64,000 bases of DNA from Caballeronia glebae (lineage in GTDB: Bacteria; Pseudomonadota; Gammaproteobacteria; Burkholderiales; Burkholderiaceae), in contig NZ_FCOJ02000025.1 in NCBI RefSeq assembly GCF_001545035.1, positions 36,593 to 100,592 of the forward strand, given 5' to 3'. Within the stretch, counting starts at the first letter, position 1; every line of letters starts with the position of its first letter. Positions 8,256 through 16,932 of this stretch are shown in pieces. Both the position numbers and the translations under genes were made by a program. The notes below the pieces were generated by a model that was given only the letters and a program-made list of their open reading frames with translations, was not told the origin of the DNA and ran no database searches.

Positions 8256-9092
8256 CCGATCCCTTTCTCGCTTCGCGATCAAGCCATCGCGGATGCTTTC
8301 GCCATGCTAACTGCTCCGCTCGCAGACGTTGCCTTCCAGCAGACGGAACTGATGGCCGAGCGCGCCGACGTCGAATTGCTCGAACGGCTTCGCTCGACGC
8401 TTCGGCGGCTGCGCGCGCGGTGGTGGGCTCGACGAAAAGGAAGCGCGCGTAGTTCGCAAGCGCTTCAAGCGTCGTGCGGACATCGCGGGCGAGCCGCATG
8501 AACTAGACGCCGCGTGCGATCTGCTTTCGCAGGCCGACGCGAATTGCGCGCGCATCGAACCGGTCGTGCGCGCTTCGGCGGGAACGGCGCGCAGCGTCGG
8601 CGATGACGTGCGTGACGCTGCGCAACGCACACGTCGATGTGCGGCTGCGTCGCGCGCTCGCGGATGCGCGGCGGCGCGTCTCGAAGCGCGCGGTGAAGAT
8701 CGCACGCTGGAGACGTTCGCGCGCCAGCGCGTCGCGCTCGCCGACGACCTGATCAGCAAGCGGAAACATCGCGCGGCGCAAATGAAGCGCGTGGATGGGA
8801 AGACGTTGCACGGCATCGAGGAAGCGGCGACGAAACTTCAATGCTGGCTGGATTGCTCGCGCCGGTGCTCGAACGCGGACACTGGCATACGCTGGCGCAT
8901 CTCGTTGCGGCCGAAGCCGCGCTTGCGCGACTCCACGACGTGCTCGCGAGCGAGGCCGTCTTGCGGCGTGTCGCGCCGGGGCTGAACGCCAAGAGCGCCG
9001 TCGATGAAGCGGTGCGCTGGCTCAACAAGGCAGCCCGCGACGAAGCGCGCGCGGCGGTGAAGTGCCTGCGCTCATTGCCTCATCTCGTCTGA
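8256..9092 (+). pseudogene. CHAD-domain gene, broken by several frameshifts
   Basis: CHAD is a helical, basic domain that binds inorganic polyphosphate. No single frame covers it, but its parts can be followed across frames: DQAIADAFAMLTAP to STLRRLRARWW (about 8277-8425, one frame), LDEKEARVVRKRFKRRADIA (from 8428, next frame), RRALADARRRVSKRAVKIAR (about 8650-8710, third frame), TLETFARQRVALADD to KTLHGIEEA (to about 8840), then LLAPVLERGHWHTL to LHDVLASEAVLRR (8841-9092). The order matches a CHAD domain, including the Arg-rich LRRLR helix and the C-terminal HDVL helix. At least three or four shifts are needed, so it is most likely a pseudogene; a cluster of sequencing errors is the alternative. 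No intact start is assigned. Confidence 0.62.
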
Positions 9093-9249
9093 CGCGCGCG
9101 TAGACACCCTCCTTTCGCACATGTCCGCGTGACTTTGCCCTCCCAGCGTAATTAGGGTTTCGCCATGGCAGAAGCGTCGGCATCCTGAACGCATGGCGGT
9201 CGCACACGGCGGCGCCTTTCGTCATGGATATCCGCCAAGGGAGGTTGCC

Positions 9250-9432
9250 ATGTACTTCGGGACACTCGTCGCTCAGGCGCGCGACGAACAGGAAAAGGCA
9301 ACCTGGCAGCGCGACATGGATGCAGCGCGCGTCGTCACGCCGCGTCGCTGGCGCGCATTCTGGCGCGGACTCGCGACTCTTCGCGTGAAGGCATCGCATC
9401 CGAAAGTAAAGGATCGTCGCGCGTCGAGGTAA
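9250..9432 (+). CDS. Small basic hypothetical protein
   Basis: A 60-residue protein (MYFGTLVAQARDEQEKATWQ at the start) that is basic and has two Trp-rich turns (RRWRAFWRGL). The ribosome-binding site AAGGGAGGTTGCC is nearly ideal, which is the best evidence that it is translated. No family or membrane segment is recognised. It follows the broken CHAD gene on the same strand. Confidence 0.55.
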   Translation: MYFGTLVAQARDEQEKATWQRDMDAARVVTPRRWRAFWRGLATLRVKASHPKVKDRRASR

Positions 9433-9600
9433 TAGGATTCGTCCGAGCGTTTTTTGGTGTCGGAGCCGCTTAAATTCAGGCCTTCCGTTCTTGCGACGCT
9501 CCGCACCTCATGCGGAGCGCGTTCGTTCGCGCCGAACGACACCGCATGCGACGTCCGGCATCGCCTCGTGATGCCTCACCGCTCAAAAACCCTCCCGACC

Positions 9601-9843
9601 ATGCGAACACCCAGCACGCTCTTAATACCGGTGGCCGTAGCGCTTCTTTCGAGCGCCGCGCCGGCAAGCGCGACATACACGGAACAATGGATATCCGACG
9701 CGAAGATCACGCACGCCCAGCCAAAGTCCGCTGCACAGCCGCAAAGTAAGAAGACGACACGTAAAGCGTCGGCTAAAACCGCGGTCATCGCGACGGAGGA
9801 CGATCCGGTTGCGGCGTTTGCCGACAAGCCGGTGCGCCGCTGA
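9601..9843 (+). CDS. Small exported hypothetical protein
   Basis: An 80-residue protein with a signal peptide (MRTPSTLLIPVAVALLSSAA, cut after ASA near residue 24) and a short mature part rich in Lys, Ala and Gln (QPQSKKTTRKASAKTA). It is probably a periplasmic disordered peptide. An alternative in-frame ATG lies 30 bases upstream, but the signal peptide begins at 9601. The function is unknown. Confidence 0.58.
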   Translation: MRTPSTLLIPVAVALLSSAAPASATYTEQWISDAKITHAQPKSAAQPQSKKTTRKASAKTAVIATEDDPVAAFADKPVRR

Positions 9844-10271
9844 ACCGTGCGGCGATTGAAAGGTTTGTCGCTCGCATAAACGCGATTGATCCGATTCCTT
9901 TCTTGCCCGCATCGACTATCCTTCTGAATGTCGTAAGAGATGGGTTGCATGGGCCGTTGCGCCCTGCCATGTGCAAGAGTTCATCGAGCATTATCAGAGG
10001 CGCATCCATACCGGCGCCCATCACTCTTACGACAATCCTTTTCGCCTGCTTCTCGTTGGCTCGGTTGTCGATCGATTGCGCGGCAATATTCGATCAGTTA
10101 TCCGAATTTTTTCGGCGTCGATCGGGAGTATTCGGCGGAAACGTTGGAGCGCCGGGGAATGACGAATGGGCTCATGTTTCGATTCGCACAGCGCGAGACT
10201 CGAAGAGCGGCGCGCGGGGTTTCGCGTTTATCGGGCAGACGTGCCCTTCACGGCGGCCGACTCAGCGCGCG
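9844..10271. other. Intergenic region with an imperfect long inverted repeat
   Basis: About 430 bases without a convincing gene. The arms GTCGTAAGAGATGGG (about 9930-9944) and CCCATCACTCTTACGAC (about 10018-10034) are near-perfect inverted copies (two extra bases in the second), some 70 bases apart. Open frames in this stretch show no coding bias. Confidence 0.4.
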
Positions 10272-10303
10272 AAAAAAGAAAAGCCCTTGGAGATCAAGGG
10301 CTT
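10272..10303 (-). terminator. Rho-independent terminator after tRNA-Ser
   Basis: Stem AAGCCCTTGG/CAAGGGCTT (10281-10303) with a four-base loop. On the minus strand it is followed by a T-rich run (complement of 10272-10280). It is correctly placed just downstream of the tRNA gene. Confidence 0.8.
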
Positions 10304-10310
10304 GAGATTC

Positions 10311-10400
10311 TGGCGGAGAGAGGGGGATTCGAACCCCCGATAGGTTTGACCCTATACACGCTTTCCAGGCGTGCGACTTAAACCGCTCATCCATCTCTCC
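10311..10400 (-). tRNA. tRNA-Ser (anticodon GGA)
   Basis: A 90-base class II tRNA including an encoded CCA 3' end (complement of 10311-10313). The acceptor arm pairs GGAGAGA with TCTCTCC. The anticodon stem CACGC/GCGTG encloses the loop CTGGAAA, giving anticodon GGA, which reads UCC and UCU serine codons. The long variable arm (TATAGGGTCAAACCTATC) and T arm (GGGGG TTCGAAT CCCCC) are typical of serine tRNAs. No integrase or attachment duplicate is seen beside it, although tRNA-Ser genes are frequent integration sites. Confidence 0.97.
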
Positions 10401-10443
10401 GGAAGACCGCGATTATACCAACTTCCCGCGCCCGCGCCAGCCC

Positions 10444-12468
10444 CTACGGATGACGAATGTAATCGACGAGCGCGCGCGTGTACGCATCCGGCTTGCGATC
10501 GAAAAGACTCACCACGATCGCCACCGCGAAACCGGCCGGCACGCCGAACACGCCCGAGCTGATCGGCTCGATGCCGAACCAGCGCGGCCCCGCGAAACCC
10601 GTCAGTTGCATGAAGAACGGATACGTCGACACGATGTAGTACACGCAGACCACGAGTCCCGCGATCATGCCCGCGACGACGCCCCGCTGCGTCGTGCGCT
10701 TCCAGAAAACGCCGAGCACGAGCGCCGGAAAGAGACTCGACGCCGCCAGCGAAAACGCCGCGCCGACCAGAAACAGGATATTGCCCGCATTCAGCGACGC
10801 CACATACGACGCGAGCAGCGCCACGCCGAGCAGCAGGATCTTCGAGATCGTCACGCGCCGCTGGCTGGACGCGCGGCGATCGACCATGCAGTAGTACACG
10901 TCGTGCGACAGCGCATTGGCGATCGTCAGCAGCAGCCCATCCGCCGTCGAAAGCGCGGCCGCCAGCGCACCGGCCGCGATCAGCCCGGAGATCACATACG
11001 GCAATCCGGCGATTTCGGGCGCCGCGAGCACGACCATGTCCGGCTGCATCTGAATGCCGGCCCAGCGCACGATGCCATCGCCGTTCACGTCGCTGATGCG
11101 GATCATGTACGGCTCCACGCGCCGCCATTGCGTGACCCACTGCGGCAGATCGGCAAAACGATGGCCGACGATCCCCGTCAATATTTCATGCTTGATGAGC
11201 ACGGCGAGCACCGGCACCGTGAGATAAAAAAGCGCGACGAAAAACAGCGTCCACCCGACCGAGCGCCGCGCCGACGATACCGACGTCGTCGTGTTGTAGC
11301 GCGTAAGGATGTGCGGCAGGCTCGCCGTGCCGATCGACAGACACAAGAGCAGCGCCAGAAAGTTGACCTGATGCACGCGCGGGCTCTCGTCGCCGGCCGA
11401 ACCGGGCGCGAACGCCTTGGCCATCGGCACGGGCGCGGCGACGCGCTCGATCAATGCATCGCGTTCGCGCGACCATTTGGCTTGCGCATCGGCGGGATCG
11501 CGCGGAAACGCCGCGAGTTCGCGTTCGCGCTCATTGATCTCGCGCAGCGGCCCGTTATGCCGGCGCAGGTCCGCGATCTCGGCGGCGAGGCGCGCATGCT
11601 CGTCGTGAAACGACCGTGGCAGCGCGCCGATGCGTTGCTGAATCTGCGCGGCCTGTCGCTGATAGTCGGCGCGCACGCGCGCTTCGTCAGGCGATGCGGC
11701 GACCGCGCGCTCAAGCGCTTCGACGCGCTCCATCACGCGCCCATAGTTGAATTGCGGAAACCAGCCGAGCCCTTCGCGATGCGCGATCATCGACACGGGA
11801 ATCAGCATCGCGCTAATGAGGATGATGTATTGCGCGACCTGCGTCCATGTCACCGCGCGCATGCCGCCAAGAAACGAGCACACGAGAATGCCCGCGAGAC
11901 CGCAGAAGATGCCGATCGAGAACTCGATGCCGATGAAGCGCGACGCGATCAACCCGATGCCCTGGATCTGCGCGACCAGATAGACGAACGAACAGAGAAT
12001 CGCCGCGATGGCCGCGAGCGCGCGCACGAGGTTGCTGGAGAAGCGCGTGCCGAGAAAATCGGGAATCGTGTAGCGCGCGAGCTTGCGCACGTAAGGCGCG
12101 AGCAGGAACGCGACGAGGCAGTAGCCGCCGGTCCAGCCCATTACGTAAGCGAGGCCGTCGTAGCCGCTCGCGTAAATCGACCCCGCCAGGCCGATGAACG
12201 ATGCGGCCGAGAGCCAGTCGGCCGCCGTCGCCATACCGTTGAACGCGGATGGCACGCGCCGTCCGGCCACGTAGTATTCGACGAGATCCGAGGTGCGCGA
12301 CAACAGGCCGATCACCGCATACACCGCGATCGGCACGAACAGGAACACATAGCCGATCCACGTGCCCGGTCCGGTCGTGCGCTCCACGCGCTCCATCAGG
12401 AAGATGAACAGCAGGAAGCCGAGCGTATAGAGCGCGTAGTAGACGATGAGCCGATTGGTGAGCTTCAT
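10444..12468 (-). CDS. Sodium/solute symporter, acetate-permease-like (VC_2705 subfamily), large subunit
   Basis: A 674-residue inner-membrane Na+/solute symporter of the SSS family, close to ActP-like permeases. The N-terminal helices carry the conserved AGRRVPSAFNGMATAADWLSAASFIG region (about residues 68-93). Its start overlaps the stop of the small-subunit gene by four bases (ATGA), so the two are translationally coupled and probably form one complex. Between helices near residues 225 and 367 there is a roughly 125-residue hydrophilic insertion (about 240-365) rich in Glu, Arg and Ala and predicted coiled-coil. A loop at 460-465 (DVNGDG) resembles a calcium-binding EF-hand loop. With acs just upstream in transcription order, uptake of acetate or another short monocarboxylate is likely but not proven. 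Confidence 0.88.
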   Translation of the reverse strand: MKLTNRLIVYYALYTLGFLLFIFLMERVERTTGPGTWIGYVFLFVPIAVYAVIGLLSRTSDLVEYYVAGRRVPSAFNGMATAADWLSAASFIGLAGSIYASGYDGLAYVMGWTGGYCLVAFLLAPYVRKLARYTIPDFLGTRFSSNLVRALAAIAAILCSFVYLVAQIQGIGLIASRFIGIEFSIGIFCGLAGILVCSFLGGMRAVTWTQVAQYIILISAMLIPVSMIAHREGLGWFPQFNYGRVMERVEALERAVAASPDEARVRADYQRQAAQIQQRIGALPRSFHDEHARLAAEIADLRRHNGPLREINERERELAAFPRDPADAQAKWSRERDALIERVAAPVPMAKAFAPGSAGDESPRVHQVNFLALLLCLSIGTASLPHILTRYNTTTSVSSARRSVGWTLFFVALFYLTVPVLAVLIKHEILTGIVGHRFADLPQWVTQWRRVEPYMIRISDVNGDGIVRWAGIQMQPDMVVLAAPEIAGLPYVISGLIAAGALAAALSTADGLLLTIANALSHDVYYCMVDRRASSQRRVTISKILLLGVALLASYVASLNAGNILFLVGAAFSLAASSLFPALVLGVFWKRTTQRGVVAGMIAGLVVCVYYIVSTYPFFMQLTGFAGPRWFGIEPISSGVFGVPAGFAVAIVVSLFDRKPDAYTRALVDYIRHP

Positions 12469-12797
12469 GCGTCGCCCTGTTCGGCGCGGACGGCGCGCGA
12501 GAGACGCGCATCGGCCATCTGCATGAGCACGATATAGACGAAGATCAACGCGACGTAGACGAGAATCGCACCCTGCGCGCCGAAGTAGAACGGCAGCGGA
12601 AAGCCGGCGACGCGCACGTGCTCGAAACGCTGGGCAAAGAGCGGTAGGCCGAACGAGACGACGAGGCCGATCGTCATCAACACGGCGATCAGCGCGATGT
12701 TGAAGCGCCAGTAACGCCGATGCGCGCGCGCCATCGCCGCCGATACGGACGGCGGCGCAGCGGACGGCGGATTGGAGGAATCGGCGGGAGAAGACAT
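12465..12797 (-). CDS. DUF4212 small subunit of sodium/solute symporter
   Basis: A 110-residue membrane protein of the DUF4212 family, the putative small subunit that is nearly always encoded just before VC_2705-type symporters. Two hydrophobic helices are seen (IALIAVLMTIGLVVSFGLP and GAQGAILVYVALIFVYIVLM), separated by the AGFPLPFYFGAQG motif. The chosen ATG at 12797 gives MSSPADSS; five residues more are possible upstream. It overlaps the large subunit by four bases. The N-terminal 30 residues are Ser/Pro-rich. Confidence 0.88.
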   Translation of the reverse strand: MSSPADSSNPPSAAPPSVSAAMARAHRRYWRFNIALIAVLMTIGLVVSFGLPLFAQRFEHVRVAGFPLPFYFGAQGAILVYVALIFVYIVLMQMADARLSRAVRAEQGDA

Positions 12798-12840
12798 GCG
12801 GCTTTGTAGCAAAACCGCGTGTCATCGGCAATCAGGAAAG

Positions 12841-12864
12841 ACCGCCGCCCTCGGCGGGCGGCGG
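12841..12864 (-). terminator. Probable terminator after acs
   Basis: GC-only stem CCGCCGCCC/GGGCGGCGG (about 12842-12864) lies 12 bases past the acs stop. On the minus strand it is followed by the weakly T-rich TCTTTCC, so termination may be partial and the symporter genes could be read through from acs. Confidence 0.5.
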
Positions 12865-12875
12865 CCGTTCGCGGC

Positions 12876-14858
12876 TTAGCGCGCTTCGCCGAGCTGATCG
12901 AGGATTGCGGGGTTTTCCAGCGTGGAGACGTCCTGCGTGATCTCCTCGCCCTTCGCGAGCGAGCGCAGCAGACGCCGCATGATCTTGCCCGAACGCGTCT
13001 TCGGCAGGTTCTCGCCGAAGCGGATGTCCTTCGGCTTCGCGATCGGACCGATCTCCTTGCCGACCCAGTTGCGCAGTTCCGTGGCGATCTGCTTCGCTTC
13101 GTCGCCTTCCGGACGCGAGCGCTTCAGCACCACGAACGCGACCACGGCTTCGCCCGTCGTATCGTCCGGCCGGCCGACGACCGCCGCTTCCGCGACGATC
13201 GGATTCGAGACCAGCGCGGACTCGATCTCCATCGTGCCGAGGCGGTGGCCGGAGACGTTCAGCACGTCGTCGATGCGGCCCATGATCGTGAAGTAGCCGG
13301 TCTCCTTGTCGCGCACCGCGCCGTCGCCGGCGAGATACAGCTTGCCGCCGAGTTCTTCGGGGAAGTAGCTAGTCTGATAGCGCTTCGGGTCGCCCCACAC
13401 ATTGCGCAGCATCGACGGCCACGGACGCTTCACGACCAGAATGCCGCCCTGCCCGTTCGGCACGTCCTGACCGGTTTCATCGACGACTGCCGCCATGATG
13501 CCCGGCAGCGGCAGCGTGCAGGAACCCGGCACGAGCGGCGTCGCGCCCGGCAGCGGCGTGATCATATGGCCGCCGGTTTCGGTTTGCCACCACGTATCGA
13601 CGATCGGGCATTGCGCTCGGCCGACGTTCTCGTGATACCACATCCACGCTTCCGGATTGATCGGCTCGCCGACCGTGCCGAGAATGCGCAGCGTCGACAG
13701 ATCGTAGCTCTTCGGATGCACCTTCGCGTCCGCTTCGGAAACCTTGATAAGCGAGCGGATGGCCGTGGGCGCGGTGTAGAAAATCGTGACCTTATGGCGG
13801 TCGATCATTTCCCAGAAGCGGCCCGCGTGCGGATACGTGGGCACGCCTTCGAACATCACCTGCGTGGCGCCGATGGCGAGCGGCCCATACGCGATATAGC
13901 TATGCCCCGTGATCCAGCCGATGTCCGCCGTGCACCAGAAGATGTCGCCCGGCTTCATGTCGAAGGTCCACTTCATCGTCTGCGCGGCCCACAGCAGCGT
14001 GCCCGCCGTGCTGTGCTGCACGCCCTTCGGCTTGCCCGTCGAGCCGGACGTATAGAGGATGAAGAGCGGATGCTCCGCGCTCACCCATTCCGGCTCGCAC
14101 TTGGTCGATTCGTTCTCGACGATCTCGTGCAGCCACGCGTCGCGGCCTTCGGTCCACGCGACCTTGCCGCCCGTGCGCCGATACACGATGACGTCCTTCA
14201 CTTTCTCGCAGCCGCCCGCGGCGATCGCTTCATCGGCGATGCTCTTCAAGGGCAGCGCCTTGCCGCCGCGCATTTGTTCGTCGGCGGTGATGAGCGCGAC
14301 CGCGCCGACATCGACGAGACGCTCGTTCAGCGACTTCGACGAGAAGCCGCCGAACACGACGGAATGGGTCGCGCCGATGCGCACGCACGCCTGCATGGCG
14401 ACCACGCCTTCCACCGACATCGGCAGATAGATCACGACGCGATCGCCCTTTTTCACGCCGCGCTTCCTGAGCGCATTGGCGAGGCGCGAGACGCGATCGA
14501 GCAGGTCCTGATAGGTGACATTGGTGACGGCGCCATCGTCGGCTTCGAAGATGATCGCGTTCTCGTTGCCGCGGCCCGCTTCGACATGACGGTCGAGACA
14601 GTTGTACGACGCGTTCAACTCGCCGTCCTCGAACCACGTGTAGAACGGCGCTTTCGATTCATCCAGCACTTTGGTGAAGGGCTTGTGCCAGGCGAGCGTC
14701 TCGCGCGCGATGCGCGCCCAGAAGCCTTCGTAGTCGCGCTCCGCTTCCGCGACGAGCGCCTTGTAGGCGTCCATGCCGGAGATTGCCGCACCCGCCGTTG
14801 CCTTGGCTGACGGCGGGAACACGCGTTTTTCCTGAAGAACCGATTCGATCGCAGACAT
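12876..14858 (-). CDS. acs: Acetyl-CoA synthetase
   Basis: A 660-residue AMP-forming acetate:CoA ligase, which activates acetate to acetyl-CoA through acetyl-AMP in the cytoplasm. The adenylate-forming motif [11 protein letters not shown] is near residue 270, the WWQTETGG motif that shapes the acyl and AMP pocket follows, and the C-terminal [11 protein letters not shown] carries the lysine whose acetylation controls the family. Length and domain order are normal. The ATG at 14858 has AGGAGAGG six bases upstream; an in-frame TTG six bases earlier is less likely. It lies upstream of the acetate-permease-like pair, which fits a scavenging unit for acetate. Confidence 0.97.
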   Translation of the reverse strand: MSAIESVLQEKRVFPPSAKATAGAAISGMDAYKALVAEAERDYEGFWARIARETLAWHKPFTKVLDESKAPFYTWFEDGELNASYNCLDRHVEAGRGNENAIIFEADDGAVTNVTYQDLLDRVSRLANALRKRGVKKGDRVVIYLPMSVEGVVAMQACVRIGATHSVVFGGFSSKSLNERLVDVGAVALITADEQMRGGKALPLKSIADEAIAAGGCEKVKDVIVYRRTGGKVAWTEGRDAWLHEIVENESTKCEPEWVSAEHPLFILYTSGSTGKPKGVQHSTAGTLLWAAQTMKWTFDMKPGDIFWCTADIGWITGHSYIAYGPLAIGATQVMFEGVPTYPHAGRFWEMIDRHKVTIFYTAPTAIRSLIKVSEADAKVHPKSYDLSTLRILGTVGEPINPEAWMWYHENVGRAQCPIVDTWWQTETGGHMITPLPGATPLVPGSCTLPLPGIMAAVVDETGQDVPNGQGGILVVKRPWPSMLRNVWGDPKRYQTSYFPEELGGKLYLAGDGAVRDKETGYFTIMGRIDDVLNVSGHRLGTMEIESALVSNPIVAEAAVVGRPDDTTGEAVVAFVVLKRSRPEGDEAKQIATELRNWVGKEIGPIAKPKDIRFGENLPKTRSGKIMRRLLRSLAKGEEITQDVSTLENPAILDQLGEAR

Positions 14859-15191
14859 CGACAACCTCTCCTGATGGTGTTTCCGAAATCCGGCGGCGCG
14901 CGCATCGCTGAATGGGCTGCGTGCACCGCGTGTTTGTGAGGTTCGAGAACGGAAAACGCGCGGCGTTTCCAGTTCCGACCTTGTCTCCCTTTTACCGCGC
15001 CGAAGCAGCGCTGAGGAATGTCACGGCACATTCGTGCACCGATGACATCCTGCATTGAATTCAAGATAAGCCGCTCAACTTACCCGCTTCTTACGTGGCC
15101 GGCCCAGCAGGCACGGGGTATACACGGAGTCCGCGCGGCTTCTACAATGCGTGCCCACAATCGTAACTGAACTACCCGCGCGGTATCCAGC
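14859..15191. other. Divergent promoter region of acs and the DMT exporter gene
   Basis: About 330 bases without a gene. It holds the leader of acs on the minus strand and of the exporter on the plus strand. A short palindrome TTGAATTCAA lies near 15054-15063. No sigma-54 or CRP-type site could be recognised with confidence. Confidence 0.45.
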
Positions 15192-16091
15192 TTGAATCGC
15201 TACGCCTTTCTTTTGATTGCAGCCATGCTGCTCGTCGGAGGCAATGTCGGCATCGGCAAATCGATCGTCGCTTCCGTTCCTGTTCCTCTGCTTGCGCTGC
15301 TGCGCTTCGTGATCGCGCTCGCGGTGCTCTGGCCGCTGTTGCGCTGGTCGAAGATGAAGCGCGTCGCGCGCGGCGAATGGGTCAACCTTTTCCTGCAGGC
15401 GTTCTTCGGCACGTTCGGTTTCACGCTGCTGATGCTAAACGGCGTCGCGCGCACGAGCGCGGTCGCGGCGGGCGTCATCACGAGCACGATTCCGGCCGTG
15501 GTCGCCCTCTTCGCCTGGCTCTTCCTCAAAGAGAGACCGGGTTCGCGCGCGCTCGCGTCGATCGGACTGGCGATCGCGGGCGTGCTCGTCATCAACGTCG
15601 CTCAGAGCGGCGATTCGGGCGCGAGTTCGTTGCCCGGCAATCTGATGGTGCTCGGCGCCGTGTGCTGCGAATCGCTGTATGTGATCCTGTCGCGCCGTCT
15701 CACGCAGACGCTGCCCGCCATCGACATCTGCGCATACACGCATGCGATCGGGCTGCTGCTGATGCTCCCGCTCGGCGCAAGTTCGCTCGCACGCTTCGAC
15801 TGGACGAGCGTCGCGTGGGAGACGTGGGCGCTCGTCCTGTGGTACGGGCTCTCGGCCAGCATCTTCTCGTTCTGGCTGTGGATGAAGGGCATCCGCCACG
15901 TCGACGGCAGTCACGCCGGCGTGTTCTGCGCCGTGCTGCCGGTCGCGGCGGCGCTCTACGGCATCGCTTTCCTCGACGAACGGCCGACGCTCGCGCACGG
16001 CATCGCCCTCGCGTGCGTCGTGACGGGCATCGCGCTCGCGAGCCTGAAGGCGCGCACGACCGGCTCCGTGTCGCGCGAAACGGGCGTTTGA
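15192..16091 (+). CDS. EamA/DMT-family transporter
   Basis: A 299-residue inner-membrane protein of the drug/metabolite transporter superfamily, with two EamA repeats and about ten hydrophobic helices. The start is a TTG (MNRYAFLLIAAMLLVGGN): it is needed to complete the first helix, since the first ATG lies in the middle of it. Typical features are the GVARTSAVAAGVITSTIPAVVALFAW stretch of helices 3-4 and its echo GSHAGVFCAVLPVAAALYG in the second half. Substrate is unknown; relatives export amino acids or nucleosides. The gene stands alone. Confidence 0.85.
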   Translation: MNRYAFLLIAAMLLVGGNVGIGKSIVASVPVPLLALLRFVIALAVLWPLLRWSKMKRVARGEWVNLFLQAFFGTFGFTLLMLNGVARTSAVAAGVITSTIPAVVALFAWLFLKERPGSRALASIGLAIAGVLVINVAQSGDSGASSLPGNLMVLGAVCCESLYVILSRRLTQTLPAIDICAYTHAIGLLLMLPLGASSLARFDWTSVAWETWALVLWYGLSASIFSFWLWMKGIRHVDGSHAGVFCAVLPVAAALYGIAFLDERPTLAHGIALACVVTGIALASLKARTTGSVSRETGV

Positions 16092-16294
16092 AACCGGCTC
16101 GGCGGATGATCGGCGGATTCTGAAAGGTTCTGGGAAGTCCACGCGTGTAAACGCTACAATAGCGGGCTTCCCGACACCGCGAATGCGCCAAAACACGCGC
16201 TCGCCGGCGCATCGCACGCGCATTGCACGTTTTGGCTCGTCTTATTCGCCAGTCATCATTTCCGGTCCGACCCGCCCCGACTGATAAGCCGCCC

Positions 16295-16882
16295 ATGTCC
16301 GCTCCCAAGCATTCTCCCGCCTCGCGCTCGCAGGCCGGCCCGATGAAAGTGCTGCCGAAAGTCATCTTCATGAGCCGCTGGCTCCAGGTGCCGCTCTATC
16401 TGGGCCTCATCGTCGCGCAAGGCGTCTACGTCGTCCTGTTCCTGAAGGAAGTGTGGCACCTGCTCACGCACGCGATGACGCTCGACGAAACCAACGTCAT
16501 GCTCGTCGTGCTCGGCCTGATCGACGTGGTGATGATCTCGAACCTGCTCATCATGGTGATCGTCGGCGGATACGAGACTTTCGTGTCGCGCCTCGGCGTG
16601 GAAGGCCACCCCGACGAACCCGAGTGGCTCGATCATGTCAACGCGGGCGTGCTGAAGGTGAAGCTGTCGATGGCGCTCATCAGCATCTCGTCGATCCATC
16701 TGCTGAAAACCTTCATCAACCCTGACCAGCATACGTTCCACACGGTGATGTGGCAGGTGATCATTCACGTCGCCTTCCTCGTTTCCGCGCTCGTCATGGC
16801 GTATGTCGACCGGCTGACCACGCATACGCATCCGAAGCACTTTCACAGCGAAACCATCGCGCCCCGCGGCGCGCTCGACTGA
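16295..16882 (+). CDS. UPF0114 (YqhA-like) inner-membrane protein
   Basis: A 195-residue membrane protein of the UPF0114 family (TIGR00645). It has about four hydrophobic segments, including PLYLGLIVAQGVYVVLFL and VMLVVLGLIDVVMISNLLIMV, and the conserved loops GGYETFVSRL and ISSIHLLKTF. No biochemical role is established; a weak link with ion channels has been proposed for the family. The ATG at 16295 is chosen because the upstream part of the frame has no likeness. It lies 50 bases before fumarase, so the two may share a transcript. Confidence 0.85.
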   Translation: MSAPKHSPASRSQAGPMKVLPKVIFMSRWLQVPLYLGLIVAQGVYVVLFLKEVWHLLTHAMTLDETNVMLVVLGLIDVVMISNLLIMVIVGGYETFVSRLGVEGHPDEPEWLDHVNAGVLKVKLSMALISISSIHLLKTFINPDQHTFHTVMWQVIIHVAFLVSALVMAYVDRLTTHTHPKHFHSETIAPRGALD

Positions 16883-16932
16883 AGCGTCCGACAGAACGCA
16901 CACAAGATATTTTGTCCCCCAGAGCCCAAGCC

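Noticed and set aside
9785..10024. Possible 79-residue minus-strand protein
   Set aside because: Codon use lacks the GC3 bias of this genome, it overlaps the end of the exported-protein gene, and its start lies inside the inverted repeat.
10311..10400. tRNA-Ser as an integration site for a mobile element
   Set aside because: No integrase and no repeat of the tRNA 3' end were seen on either side within the window.
12819..14810. Open frame of 663 codons opposite acs
   Set aside because: Antisense shadow of a clear acetyl-CoA synthetase gene; composition is typical of such shadows.
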